From: Pseudidiomarina sediminum DSM 21906
GTDB lineage: Bacteria > Pseudomonadota > Gammaproteobacteria > Enterobacterales > Alteromonadaceae
NCBI RefSeq assembly: GCF_000423165.1
Contig: NZ_KE383983.1
Span: forward strand, 1,350,376 to 1,414,375
Reading direction: 5' to 3'
Length of the DNA: 64,000 bases
The notes under the pieces are model-generated. The model made no database searches. It was not told the DNA's origin and saw only the letters and a program-made list of their open reading frames with translations. The position numbers and the translations under genes are program-made. This document shows positions 1-7,836 of this stretch, in pieces (within the stretch, counting starts at the first letter, position 1; every line of letters starts with the position of its first letter).

Positions 1-1014
1 CTGATCCCGTAAGTTCGGTGGCGTACCACGCACCGTCAAGGTATCTGTATCAGGGTCGTACTGCACGCGCTCACCAAGTAAGTCTTGATCAAAGGCCACG
101 CTCAACCCACCGCCTTGGCCCTGGAATTTCACCAGCTTACGCAAGGTGGTACGGTCGGTTGGAAACTCTTCGATCAAGGCCCGCTCGGCTTGTGCTTGGT
201 TAAAGTCAGCAAAACTGCGCTCTACAGGTACTGACTCACGAAGTTGCTCAGACAAATCCTGAACCCGCACCGGCTCACCTTGTTGCCATTGATTGTCGCA
301 AATGTCGTACACCGATTTCCGTAATTGCCGTGCTTGCTCACTCTCAAGGTTTTCTTCTTGGGCGTAACGCGTCACGCTTTCAATCAATTGCTGTGATTGC
401 TTCTTCGGGTTCAAACCTTCCGCGCAACCCAAAAAGTCCAAAAAGAAATCCGATACTTTTCGCCCTGCACGGCCTTTAATGAACGAGATATAGGTTGTCG
501 ACTCCGGCTCTTCATGCCATTCCGTCAAATTGATCGATGCCGCCAACTGCACTTTACTGATGGCCAGCTGTGACGAACGGTCCACACTTAAATCAGGCGC
601 AATGGTGACGCCATCTTGGCTTGGCAAAAACGCCACTACCAAGAAATCTTGCCCCCGTTCACGGTAGCTCGAAACGACCAAGAACCCGGCCTCAAGAATG
701 CCGTAGTGCTGCAATTGTTGGTGCAGTAACTTTGCGCTTTCTTGAGAAAATTCGACAAACGGCAGCTGCTGACGATGCCACTGTTCCAGTAACTCAGGAA
801 AGTTACTGGCAAGGGTTGCCTCATGTTCGTCATCTTCACGCAAAAAGCGCGCGTAACCTTTGCTCGGCTTCGCCTGGTACACCTCGGTCAACTCCGCCAA
901 AAGCGCATTCACTTCGTCGCTAATGGCCAGCGTATCAGGTGCAACCCGCAATCCCACTTGGCCGTCGTTGGTGTAGAACTGATGAATAATACTGTGCTGA
1001 ATATCTGCTTGCAT
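1..1014 (-). CDS. yejK: Nucleoid-associated protein YejK/NdpA (3' end cut)
   Basis: Reading the minus strand from an ATG at 1014 gives an uninterrupted 338-codon frame to the window edge. It begins MQADIQHSIIHQFYTN and its last visible residues are GTPPNLRDQ. Both ends match the YejK/NdpA family, whose E. coli member is 335 residues, so only a few C-terminal residues and the stop codon lie outside. The family is a nucleoid-associated 37-kDa protein of gammaproteobacteria; its exact cellular role is not settled. A GGAAAGGA ribosome-binding sequence precedes the start. The gene is divergent from yejL with 84 bases between them, the usual arrangement of this locus. Confidence 0.93.
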   Translation of the reverse strand, partial: MQADIQHSIIHQFYTNDGQVGLRVAPDTLAISDEVNALLAELTEVYQAKPSKGYARFLREDDEHEATLASNFPELLEQWHRQQLPFVEFSQESAKLLHQQLQHYGILEAGFLVVSSYRERGQDFLVVAFLPSQDGVTIAPDLSVDRSSQLAISKVQLAASINLTEWHEEPESTTYISFIKGRAGRKVSDFFLDFLGCAEGLNPKKQSQQLIESVTRYAQEENLESEQARQLRKSVYDICDNQWQQGEPVRVQDLSEQLRESVPVERSFADFNQAQAERALIEEFPTDRTTLRKLVKFQGQGGGLSVAFDQDLLGERVQYDPDTDTLTVRGTPPNLRDQ

Positions 1015-1098
1015 GATGCGATTCGTATCCTTTCCTACTGCAATTGAGAGCGCCTGTGATAAGATTGCCGCCATTCTACCATGTAAGGAAAATTTTCA

Positions 1099-1323
1099 AT
1101 GCCCATAGTGTCAAAATATGATGCAGCCCGTCAGGAGCAACTCCTTAACGACGTTCTTGACACCCTTATCACCGCCGAAGTTCCGGTTGATTTAGCGCTA
1201 ATGACCCTTGGCAATGCGGTCACTCATATCTTGTCGGAACATTACAGTCCTGCCCAAGCGCAGCAAGTAGCTGAACAATTTGGTAAAGTACTGCTACAAT
1301 CGATGAAGAAATCGGCAAATTAA
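1099..1323 (+). CDS. yejL: YejL, UPF0352/DUF1414 family protein
   Basis: This 74-residue acidic, helical protein has the standard length and sequence flavour of YejL (UPF0352, DUF1414), which has no established biochemical role. The start is supported by an AAGGA sequence nine bases upstream. It lies between yejK (divergent) and yejM (same strand, eight bases downstream), the conserved yejKLM order, and is probably co-transcribed with yejM. No signal peptide, membrane segment or cysteine motif is visible. Confidence 0.92.
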   Translation: MPIVSKYDAARQEQLLNDVLDTLITAEVPVDLALMTLGNAVTHILSEHYSPAQAQQVAEQFGKVLLQSMKKSAN

Positions 1324-1331
1324 GGCAATTT

Positions 1332-2936
1332 ATGAGACAACGTAAACAGCGCCGCGACAAAATAGCGCGACTGATCAGTTGGGGCCATTGGTTTACCTTC
1401 TTTAATATCCTGCTCGCGCTAGCCATCGGTACGTTGTACATCGAAGCAGCTGAAACGCCCGCCTCGTTTTTGGGCGGCTTTTACATGCTGATCAGCTGGC
1501 TGGGGCACTTTGCCTTTTTGCCCTTTGTTGTCTTTATCCTGCTTATTTTCCCGTTTTGCTTGATTGTGCCCTTTTCCAAAATCTTAAAGGGCATTGCCAC
1601 CCTGGTCGCCGCCTTTGGTTTGGTTGCACTTGTCGCCGACGCGTTGTTTTTCCGCCAATACGGATACCACTTTAATACCTATTCACTTTCACAGCTCGCA
1701 CTCGATGCTGAATCGAACTTTACCGGCGCAAGCTTCTTATTATTGCTCGGTTTACTCGGTATTTTTGTGGTCTTGCTGGTGCTCGAGCTTGGCGTTGCCA
1801 ACGTGGTCTGGAAACGCCTCGATACCCTGCGCGAAAAGCGTTGGGGGCCCTCAGCCGCGGCGGTATTTGTGCTGTGCTTCCTGACCAGTCACAGCTTGCA
1901 TATTTGGGCCGATGCGGTGTTTTATGCCCCCATTACCAAGCAAGATGACTTATTCCCAGTCAGTTACCCAACCACCGCCCGTACGCTAATGAGCAAACAA
2001 GGCTGGCTGGTTGAAGAGCGCCTGCAGGCGACCGATCGCTTGTTAAAAGAAGCCGCACAGGTGAACCTAAACTATCCACCGCGTCCGCTGATGTGTGCGC
2101 GACAGCCGCACACCGACGACACCCTGGTGGTGGTCTTTAATCAGCTTACCGATGCCCAACAACAACAGATTGCCCGTGAATTCCCACAGCTGAACTTGTC
2201 GCAAACTCCTGTGGTTGGACAACTCTCACCACTGGGTGGTGCGTTTGAAGTGCTGTATGGCCTCGCCGATATTTACGCTAATCAAATCTTTAAAGAGCAG
2301 CGCCTACCGACTTTCTGGCAGCAACTCAATGATTATCAGATTCAAGTGCAACTTGAAGGTGACTTTGCAGCTTTTGCCTTACCTGAATACTTACAGCAAC
2401 AAGCTGAGATTGCCTACCGCGATACCATCTCAGTACGCTTAAGCACCAGCTTAGACGAAGCATTACGCGCCGAAATCACGGCCGCACTCGCAAGTCACAA
2501 GCGTGTGCTCATCACCGCGTTAACGCCCAGCCATACCCTCGGCGCCGGCATTGAAAGCTATGCCGTGAGCAAAATGCAGGTACCGCTGTATTCCAGCAGC
2601 GCGATGAAGCTTGCCGAACAAGAGCTTATTTTACTTACCGACCTAATGCCGACGGTGGTGTCGTACTACATGAACTGTTCCGATGGTGTGCAAGCCTTCG
2701 CGACCGGTAAAAACATGCTGCAAGCACATGAACGGCACTTCCCGATCATGACCAGCTTCAATCGTACCTTGGTGGTTTATGACCGCGACAACACGACGGT
2801 GATAGGTACCGATGGCCATATGCAGAGTTTTGACAACACGACCTTCGCTGAGCGTCCAAGTAGCTCGCCAGCCACCCCGGTCTTGGTCGATGGTTTGAAG
2901 CACCTGCAGCGCTTTAACAAAAAATCTGACGAATAA
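1332..2936 (+). CDS. yejM: YejM/PbgA (LapC)-type inner-membrane sulfatase-like protein
   Basis: This 534-residue protein has about five N-terminal membrane helices (DUF3413 region, to about residue 165) and a periplasmic C-terminal domain, as in YejM/PbgA/LapC. In enterobacteria that protein senses lipopolysaccharide and restrains LapB-FtsH degradation of LpxC. The C-terminal domain is shorter than in E. coli (586 residues overall). The segments where alkaline-phosphatase/sulfatase-fold enzymes carry a metal-binding Asp-Gly and a GNSTRDG-like stretch here read VVVFNQLT and LSPLGGAFEVLYG. The hydrolase site therefore looks lost, which fits a sensor rather than an enzyme. Position after yejL supports orthology. 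lapB also occurs in this window, at 42494-43651. Confidence 0.88.
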   Translation: MRQRKQRRDKIARLISWGHWFTFFNILLALAIGTLYIEAAETPASFLGGFYMLISWLGHFAFLPFVVFILLIFPFCLIVPFSKILKGIATLVAAFGLVALVADALFFRQYGYHFNTYSLSQLALDAESNFTGASFLLLLGLLGIFVVLLVLELGVANVVWKRLDTLREKRWGPSAAAVFVLCFLTSHSLHIWADAVFYAPITKQDDLFPVSYPTTARTLMSKQGWLVEERLQATDRLLKEAAQVNLNYPPRPLMCARQPHTDDTLVVVFNQLTDAQQQQIAREFPQLNLSQTPVVGQLSPLGGAFEVLYGLADIYANQIFKEQRLPTFWQQLNDYQIQVQLEGDFAAFALPEYLQQQAEIAYRDTISVRLSTSLDEALRAEITAALASHKRVLITALTPSHTLGAGIESYAVSKMQVPLYSSSAMKLAEQELILLTDLMPTVVSYYMNCSDGVQAFATGKNMLQAHERHFPIMTSFNRTLVVYDRDNTTVIGTDGHMQSFDNTTFAERPSSSPATPVLVDGLKHLQRFNKKSDE

Positions 2937-2949
2937 TTCAGCAGTTAAC

Positions 2950-2965
2950 GGGGCAATCCTGCCCC
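2950..2965 (+). terminator. Weak hairpin after yejM
   Basis: A six-base-pair stem (GGGGCA / TGCCCC, four-base loop) lies 14 bases after the yejM stop. It is not followed by an uninterrupted T-run, only a T-rich stretch, so it is at best a weak terminator ahead of the tRNA gene. Confidence 0.3.
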
Positions 2966-3010
2966 AATGCTTGTTTAATTCATCAAAAGCAGTAATATAA
3001 CGCCCTCGGT

Positions 3011-3087
3011 CGGCGTGTAGCGCAGCTTGGTAGCGCACTGTCATGGGGTGTCAGGGGTCGCTGGTTCAAATCCAGTCACGCCGACCA
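3011..3087 (+). tRNA. tRNA-Pro (anticodon GGG)
   Basis: This is a 77-base cloverleaf with CCA encoded. The acceptor stem is CGGCGTG/CACGCCG, the D arm is GTAGCGCAGCTTGGTAGCGC, and the anticodon loop ATGGGGT presents GGG. The T arm is built on CTGG/CCAG around TTCAAAT. The anticodon stem carries one T-T mismatch, which to my recollection is also present in the E. coli proL tRNA. The gene marks the left edge of an AT-rich accessory patch, and tRNA 3' ends are common integration sites. Confidence 0.95.
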
Positions 3088-3218
3088 ATTCTCTCAACCC
3101 TCTCCACTATTGACTTACAAGCCTTTAAGCATTAAAAATGCGTCCATTCTAAACAGCTAGTAGAGCACCGTAGGGTCACCTTTCAGGTCACTACGAGCCT
3201 CGTACGCATCTAAATTGA

Positions 3219-3443
3219 GCATTAGTAGAAGAATGGATAAGAAGCACCTTAAGCGTCAATCATCTGGCTTGTGGCTCTGCAGGCGCCCCCCTAGACAAGT
3301 ACAACTCAGCGTACATACAGTACACGCTGCACACTCACAGCCATCATGAAGCTATCATCAATCGCGATAAGGTAAACGCTGATATTGAGATGGAGCTAGA
3401 TCACGCTAAGCAAGAAAACACGGACAAGTCCAAGTTCTTCTAG
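3219..3443 (+). pseudogene. Decayed ORF fragment, unknown origin
   Basis: From the in-frame stop at 3216-3218 to the TAG at 3441-3443 there are 74 open codons with no start codon near the beginning. The conceptual peptide includes EEWIRSTLSVNHLACGSAGAP and ends HAKQENTDKSKFF, with a natural-looking charged C-terminus. It could be the 3' remnant of a mobile-element gene left next to the tRNA. Chance openness cannot be excluded, and I do not recognise the family. Confidence 0.25.
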
Positions 3444-3449
3444 TCAAAA

Positions 3450-3505
3450 AACCTGTGGGGTTCTCAATGCAGAACAATCCCGTAGCCCCCTGTGGGGTGC
3501 AGGTT
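3450..3505 (+). other. Possible three-way-junction RNA/DNA structure
   Basis: AACCTG (3450-3455) is complementary to CAGGTT (3500-3505). Between them lie two hairpins: GTTCT/AGAAC (3460-3464 with 3471-3475) and CCCC/GGGG (3486-3489 with 3494-3497). The nine-base sequence CCTGTGGGG also occurs twice (3452-3460 and 3489-3497). The fold is seen by eye only. It could be a small RNA, a transcription stop after the decayed frame, or a recombination relic. Confidence 0.25.
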
Positions 3506-3727
3506 ACAATCGACTTATCGTGATGAAGCCTTATAACTGACGTTTCGATTTCTTAACGAACTATTTAGTTCTGTAACTTATTGGTTGTATTGCTGTTAGG
3601 CTAATTGAAACTCTCTCAGACTACCCCACCCGTTAGTATCGGCTCAAACGGTATTACGTGCTCCGTTGCATAAAGTGAATAATCATGTTTAATTTAACCC
3701 TCTTACATGATGCTATGGAGTTGACTC

Positions 3728-5242
3728 TTGGACAAAGGCTACGCTTTCTTTTTCGACGCTGAGCACTCAGAGCTAGATTGCTTTTATGGGCCGCCGTGCA
3801 CTTCAAAAGTAATCAATTCGTTAATTGAAGCTGACTCCAATGCTAATACCCATGTTCTAAGAGGCGACCTTCTACCTCACTCTTTGGCTTATCAAATATC
3901 AAGTGTGTCAACCGACCCATCAAGTAAAGGTGGAGTCTCTCAAACTTACTCAGGAAACGACGAACTTCATCAGCTGATACTGTGCGATTTAAGCGATTCA
4001 TTCTCGGGAGAGTGGAACACACTAAACACTTTAACTTTTCCTTATATTTTGGGCTTCAAGCGAGTTTGGACTATTGTTCTGCCTACTATCTCTCCTCAAG
4101 CAGCCAAGACGATTGACTCAAAGCTTCAATCATTTGCTCCTTATATTGGTGCGGCCACAATAGATACTGGCAACCCCTTACAAATAAGGCTTTTTGACCT
4201 TGTTGGCGGAGTGTTCGTACAGAGCGCCCGAGTTTATGCTCTTGAAAGTGACTCAGCTTCACTTCTTCGGGACAAACTTCCCTCAAAAATTACGGTGAAT
4301 ATAATAAACGATTTGCTCTTTGATAAACTGTCTCCTCAGCCTTTACAACCAACAAAAACCTCATATAGAGGAGTGCTGAGCGTTAATAGAATCAAAGGCA
4401 AAAGTCAGCTTACTCATAATCAAAAGCTGGCACATGCCCTGCTAGAATTCGCTAAGAATAACCCTAATGCAATTATTTCATTTGATACCTCGATTACAAG
4501 CGCGAAGCAATTCGTCTGGGATAACGCCAAGTTTACGCGCTACCTCCTAAATCTAGAGCACGAAGAAGGAGGTCCAAAGGCAAAATTCTTTATCGAAATA
4601 TTAGGTATAGAATCAAACGACTGGCAATATCTTGCTGACCAGATTAGTTCATCCTTAAAGCATGGGTTAATTGTTAGCGTTGAATTAAGTGGTTACGGTA
4701 TAAAACATACTGTCTTTAGTCAGATAACTGGACGCAATGGTAAAACAGTAATAATTCGTTCAGTTTGGCAAATGAATCCAGACGGTTCAGCACGATTCAT
4801 TACCGCGTATCCAGAAAAAAGCGAGAAACAGTCAGATTATCGGTCTCCTCCCCAGCATATATGCCCTCCATACCTTATAGGTAAGGAAAGGTGGGAGTAT
4901 ATTTATAATCAGGCTCATAAAGCAGGTGAGGAAGCAGCTCTTGAGTGCGTCCCAGTACCAATGAGACTCTGCGGTCACTCTACTATTTTTGAGGGCGTAT
5001 GTGGCTTTGCATGGGTCACTATTCCAGATATACGAAAAGGATTTGCTAAGTGGCTGAAAGATAAACATATTGGAGTTAAGAGTTACAAGGGAGGTTGGAG
5101 AGTGGATGCAGATCCCGTTCCAAGCGATGACGTTACTTGGGACTTACAATCTCTAGAACCTAAACGCGCCTACGCCAGAGCTTTCGCAAACGTCTTAAGA
5201 AAGAACGAGATCGCTTGCGAAGTCCATGAAAGGATTGACTGA
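3728..5242 (+). CDS. Unknown multidomain protein with DUF6883-like region
   Basis: This 504-residue cytosolic-looking protein starts at a TTG (3728) preceded by GGAG at a suitable distance; no in-frame ATG lies nearby. Residues 1 to about 210 match nothing I recognise. Residues about 265-363 resemble DUF6883: the segment LLNLEHEEGGPKAKFF (273-288) matches the family's LLNPEHPxGGxKAxFF core, and the region ends FITAYPEK. DUF6883 occurs in toxin-like and other accessory proteins of unknown biochemistry. Residues about 420-504 (from CGFAWVTI through AYARAFANVLRKNEI) resemble an unnamed domain I recall from phage and plasmid hypothetical proteins, which carries a similar AWVNI...YAxAFAxVL pattern. 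The gene is AT-rich compared with its surroundings and sits behind a tRNA gene, so recent transfer is likely. No partner gene is adjacent. Function is not assigned. Confidence 0.7.
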   Translation: MDKGYAFFFDAEHSELDCFYGPPCTSKVINSLIEADSNANTHVLRGDLLPHSLAYQISSVSTDPSSKGGVSQTYSGNDELHQLILCDLSDSFSGEWNTLNTLTFPYILGFKRVWTIVLPTISPQAAKTIDSKLQSFAPYIGAATIDTGNPLQIRLFDLVGGVFVQSARVYALESDSASLLRDKLPSKITVNIINDLLFDKLSPQPLQPTKTSYRGVLSVNRIKGKSQLTHNQKLAHALLEFAKNNPNAIISFDTSITSAKQFVWDNAKFTRYLLNLEHEEGGPKAKFFIEILGIESNDWQYLADQISSSLKHGLIVSVELSGYGIKHTVFSQITGRNGKTVIIRSVWQMNPDGSARFITAYPEKSEKQSDYRSPPQHICPPYLIGKERWEYIYNQAHKAGEEAALECVPVPMRLCGHSTIFEGVCGFAWVTIPDIRKGFAKWLKDKHIGVKSYKGGWRVDADPVPSDDVTWDLQSLEPKRAYARAFANVLRKNEIACEVHERID

Positions 5243-5864
5243 ACCTGTTTTGAATGAATTTTGCACTCTAATTTCGGCTACAAAATACACAAGTATCCAG
5301 TCATAAGCAGCTTGAGCTGATAACACTGAGATATACAAGTTCTCTAATTGCTAAGCAAGCTATACCTAGCCCCCCAGGAATAAAAAGATCATTGAATCAG
5401 TTTTAATTTTAATGTCTGGAGGACTAAAATCAGGTCAATAATAAAACCGCCAGATGGGCAGAAAAACCAACAATGCAAGTCATATTCTGGACGCACATCC
5501 TGCTTATGGTACCGGACTGTGTTAGGCTCGAATGAGCCCCGACAATTAACAATTTACCCAGCACTAGTACGATTACGTCCATAAATATCTATCTTGCCTA
5601 ATCTAGTCAACTCATATTAATTCCAATGCACTGACCTAGCGGTTGGTAAGTCCTCTACGCTCTAGTTATCGCGTCAACCAAATGTTTATGTTGAATGGAT
5701 CTTATAAGGTAACCCCCATTCAATTCTGACATTACAACATAGAGACAGAGGGATTAATTAACAAGGATATAAATATTTTATTAGACATTAAACATAGTAT
5801 AAAAATACAATAACATTTGTCGCTATTATAAGTTTACACAGCTGCAATTGGAAAAGGTTTGTAT
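5243..5864. other. AT-rich intergenic stretch, no gene recognised
   Basis: These 622 bases separate the 504-residue gene from the small membrane protein. All frames are broken. The only local structure I see is a short GGCTC-GAAT-GAGCC hairpin (5525-5538) without a T-run. The last 100 bases before the membrane protein gene are very AT-rich and probably contain its promoter. Confidence 0.5.
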
Positions 5865-6323
5865 ATGTTATCAACGATTATTAAAGAGTTGATTGTTGTT
5901 TTTATGGTAGGATTTCTACCCTTATTCACTGCGTATTGGTTAGGTGGAATTGACCAACTGAACACAATCGTAAGCATGCTTTTAGCCCAAGATTTTTCAA
6001 TGATTCATGCTGTTATATTGTCTTCAATTTTTTTTATAGCCAAATTTTTAAACCATTATATATATTTTAAAAAAGACAACCAAAGAAAGTTCGTATCAGG
6101 CGCTTGCGCTATTTTTGAAGAGGTTGGAAACTCGACTCTAACTATAATCCGTGTCGGCGCCGGTGTTCTAATTGGATTCCCTATACTGTGGCTAATTTAC
6201 GACATTGATACATTTGACTCATCAGGCGCTGTTTTCTTTTTGTATGGAGTTATAGCCTTAATCGATGCGTGCTTCTTATCGATGATCCACGACTATATTA
6301 AAAATAAATGGAGAGCTCATTAA
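5865..6323 (+). CDS. Small four-helix membrane protein, unknown
   Basis: This 152-residue protein is read from the ATG at 5865; GAAAAGG seven bases upstream favours it over a TTG six bases earlier. Four hydrophobic segments are visible: about 8-28, 42-62, 88-110 and 116-138. Basic or charged stretches lie between and after them, such as YFKKDNQRKF and the C-terminal IKNKWRAH. I recognise no family. Codon use is markedly AT-rich, like the 504-residue gene upstream and unlike the surrounding core genes, so the two probably arrived together. Whether they act together is unknown. Confidence 0.7.
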   Translation: MLSTIIKELIVVFMVGFLPLFTAYWLGGIDQLNTIVSMLLAQDFSMIHAVILSSIFFIAKFLNHYIYFKKDNQRKFVSGACAIFEEVGNSTLTIIRVGAGVLIGFPILWLIYDIDTFDSSGAVFFLYGVIALIDACFLSMIHDYIKNKWRAH

Positions 6324-6462
6324 CTCAGGCCTTTATTAAATATCTCCCCCACTAACCTATAAGTTATTTTTTTGGCCGAATCCTTCGAAGGATAATTGCC
6401 TTAAATTAAAAACAACACATCCTGCGTGAAAACACTGCACAGCAAACTTGAATAGTGCTGCG

Positions 6463-7836
6463 CTACGCAGGCGCTGCGAGCAATTGTGTGAGCAGGTGCT
6501 CTAGATCGCGGCGGATGGCGTTGCGATCTGGGTCGGGTGCGCGCGTCAGCAACGGCTGTAGGTGTTTCTCAAGCTGTTGCGCTTGGGCTTTACTAAAGCG
6601 GTGTTGTTCGCTGATGTTCACCGCGGTGGTGGCCGCATGGCCACGTTGGCTTAGCTGCTGCACTAAGTACAGCTGGCGGGCGGCGATGGTCACCAGCGCC
6701 ACCGCATCGATGTGTAACACGCGCTGACCTTGAATGCGTTCTTGTAGTTTACGGCCTAAGTGCCGCCAACTTTGGTACAAGCCTCCGGCAGCGGCGCCCA
6801 GTGCGGTGCCAAGGCCAAGACTTAAGCCCCCAACCAGTACGTCGACGCCAGCGCCGGCTGCAGCGCCTGCACCAACACCAAATCCAGTGTCTTTGCCCCA
6901 AGCTTTTAACGTGGCTTGGTCAAACAAATCGTCTTGCCAGCGCCCAGCAGCGGCATCAAGGTGATCGAACAAAGCGTCTTCCGGCAAAAATGCAAAGCGT
7001 GCCAAAATTGCATGGGTTGCGTGTTGCTCTCGTGCGCGGATCTGTTGCTGGAAGGTCTCCACAGCACGACACTGTTGCGCCTCACTGGCATCCGACGCGA
7101 TGCTGGCATGCTGCGCAGCGACATCCATCAGTAATTCTGCGATCACCGTTAGGCTTTGCGCCACGCGTTGCTGGCGTTCCTGTTCGCGTTGGGATATGAG
7201 CTGTTGAATTTCGCGTTCGGCACTTGGCAAAACCGTTGCCAAACTTTGCAACAAATAACGCTCGCCACCTTCAGGTGGTGCTACGGAATCAAACGCCACC
7301 ACCACGTGCAAGCCGAGCTTAGCTAAGGCGCTGCGCCATTCTTCAACGCGGTTATTGGCGCTCGCGGTAAAATTTAATACAGGTAATAACGGCCGCCCGC
7401 AACGTGCAAGTATATGCAACTCATCTTGATATTTCGGCAATACTGGATCGCGACTGTCAATCACATAAAACGCTGCATCTGACTGCAACAACTGCCGTAA
7501 TACCTTGGCTTCTTGTGCATAATAGGCATCGGCCGCAGGGCTTTGCAGGAAGGCACGAATTTGTGCCGGTCCGTCATGGCGATACTGTTCTTGCTGCTGT
7601 TCTAGTTCGGCAAATAACTCCGAGCCTGACTCCAGCCCTGGCGTGTCATAAAAGCTGAATAATTGGCGCCCTTCCACCCAAACACCCTGCGCAACCACCG
7701 AGCGCGTGGTGCTCGGTCGGGTAGCCACTTCACCGAATTCGCGGGTATAGAGTAAGGTGCGTAACAACGAGGTTTTACCAGCATTGGTATGGCCAACCAC
7801 GGCCAACTGCACGATCGCACTCGTTTGCTCAGTCAT
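6463..7836 (-). CDS. Dynamin-like/Era-type GTPase with DUF3482
   Basis: This 457-residue protein has an N-terminal GTPase domain: P-loop GHTNAGKTS (residues 15-23), an RPSTTRSV switch region (40-47) and DTPG (64-67). The usual NKxD specificity motif is not obvious; LPVLNFTASA (151-160) occupies its place. The C-terminal half matches DUF3482 in architecture. It includes a glycine/alanine-rich hydrophobic stretch (about 317-353, GFGVGAGAAAGAG onward) that looks like a glycine-zipper membrane segment. The gene overlaps the downstream end of the DUF2868 gene by eight bases, and the two form a common pair in proteobacteria. The pair has no established function; a membrane-associated GTPase module is the inference. 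Confidence 0.85.
   Translation of the reverse strand: MTEQTSAIVQLAVVGHTNAGKTSLLRTLLYTREFGEVATRPSTTRSVVAQGVWVEGRQLFSFYDTPGLESGSELFAELEQQQEQYRHDGPAQIRAFLQSPAADAYYAQEAKVLRQLLQSDAAFYVIDSRDPVLPKYQDELHILARCGRPLLPVLNFTASANNRVEEWRSALAKLGLHVVVAFDSVAPPEGGERYLLQSLATVLPSAEREIQQLISQREQERQQRVAQSLTVIAELLMDVAAQHASIASDASEAQQCRAVETFQQQIRAREQHATHAILARFAFLPEDALFDHLDAAAGRWQDDLFDQATLKAWGKDTGFGVGAGAAAGAGVDVLVGGLSLGLGTALGAAAGGLYQSWRHLGRKLQERIQGQRVLHIDAVALVTIAARQLYLVQQLSQRGHAATTAVNISEQHRFSKAQAQQLEKHLQPLLTRAPDPDRNAIRRDLEHLLTQLLAAPA

Larger units (their letters stand above)
3088..3727. other. Gene-poor stretch after tRNA-Pro
   Basis: These 640 bases contain no intact gene that I recognise. They hold an open frame without a start codon (3219-3443), a potentially structured segment (3450-3505) and AT-rich sequence leading to the 504-residue gene. 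I see no integrase, no transposase ends and no second copy of the tRNA 3' end. Confidence 0.6.

Noticed and set aside
2643-3044. 133-codon minus-strand frame spanning the yejM end and part of tRNA-Pro
   Set aside because: It runs through a conserved gene and into a tRNA gene on the opposite strand; there is no sign of coding beyond openness.
6380-6393. Perfect 14-base palindrome ATCCTTCGAAGGAT near the right edge of the AT-rich patch
   Set aside because: Considered as terminator or recombination site. It has no T-run on its 3' side in either direction and no second copy is seen near the tRNA, so it is left unassigned.
6324-6462. Search for a repeated tRNA-Pro 3' end marking the right attachment site
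   Set aside because: No copy of the tRNA end (for example TCACGCCGACCA) was seen by eye between 3100 and 6500.
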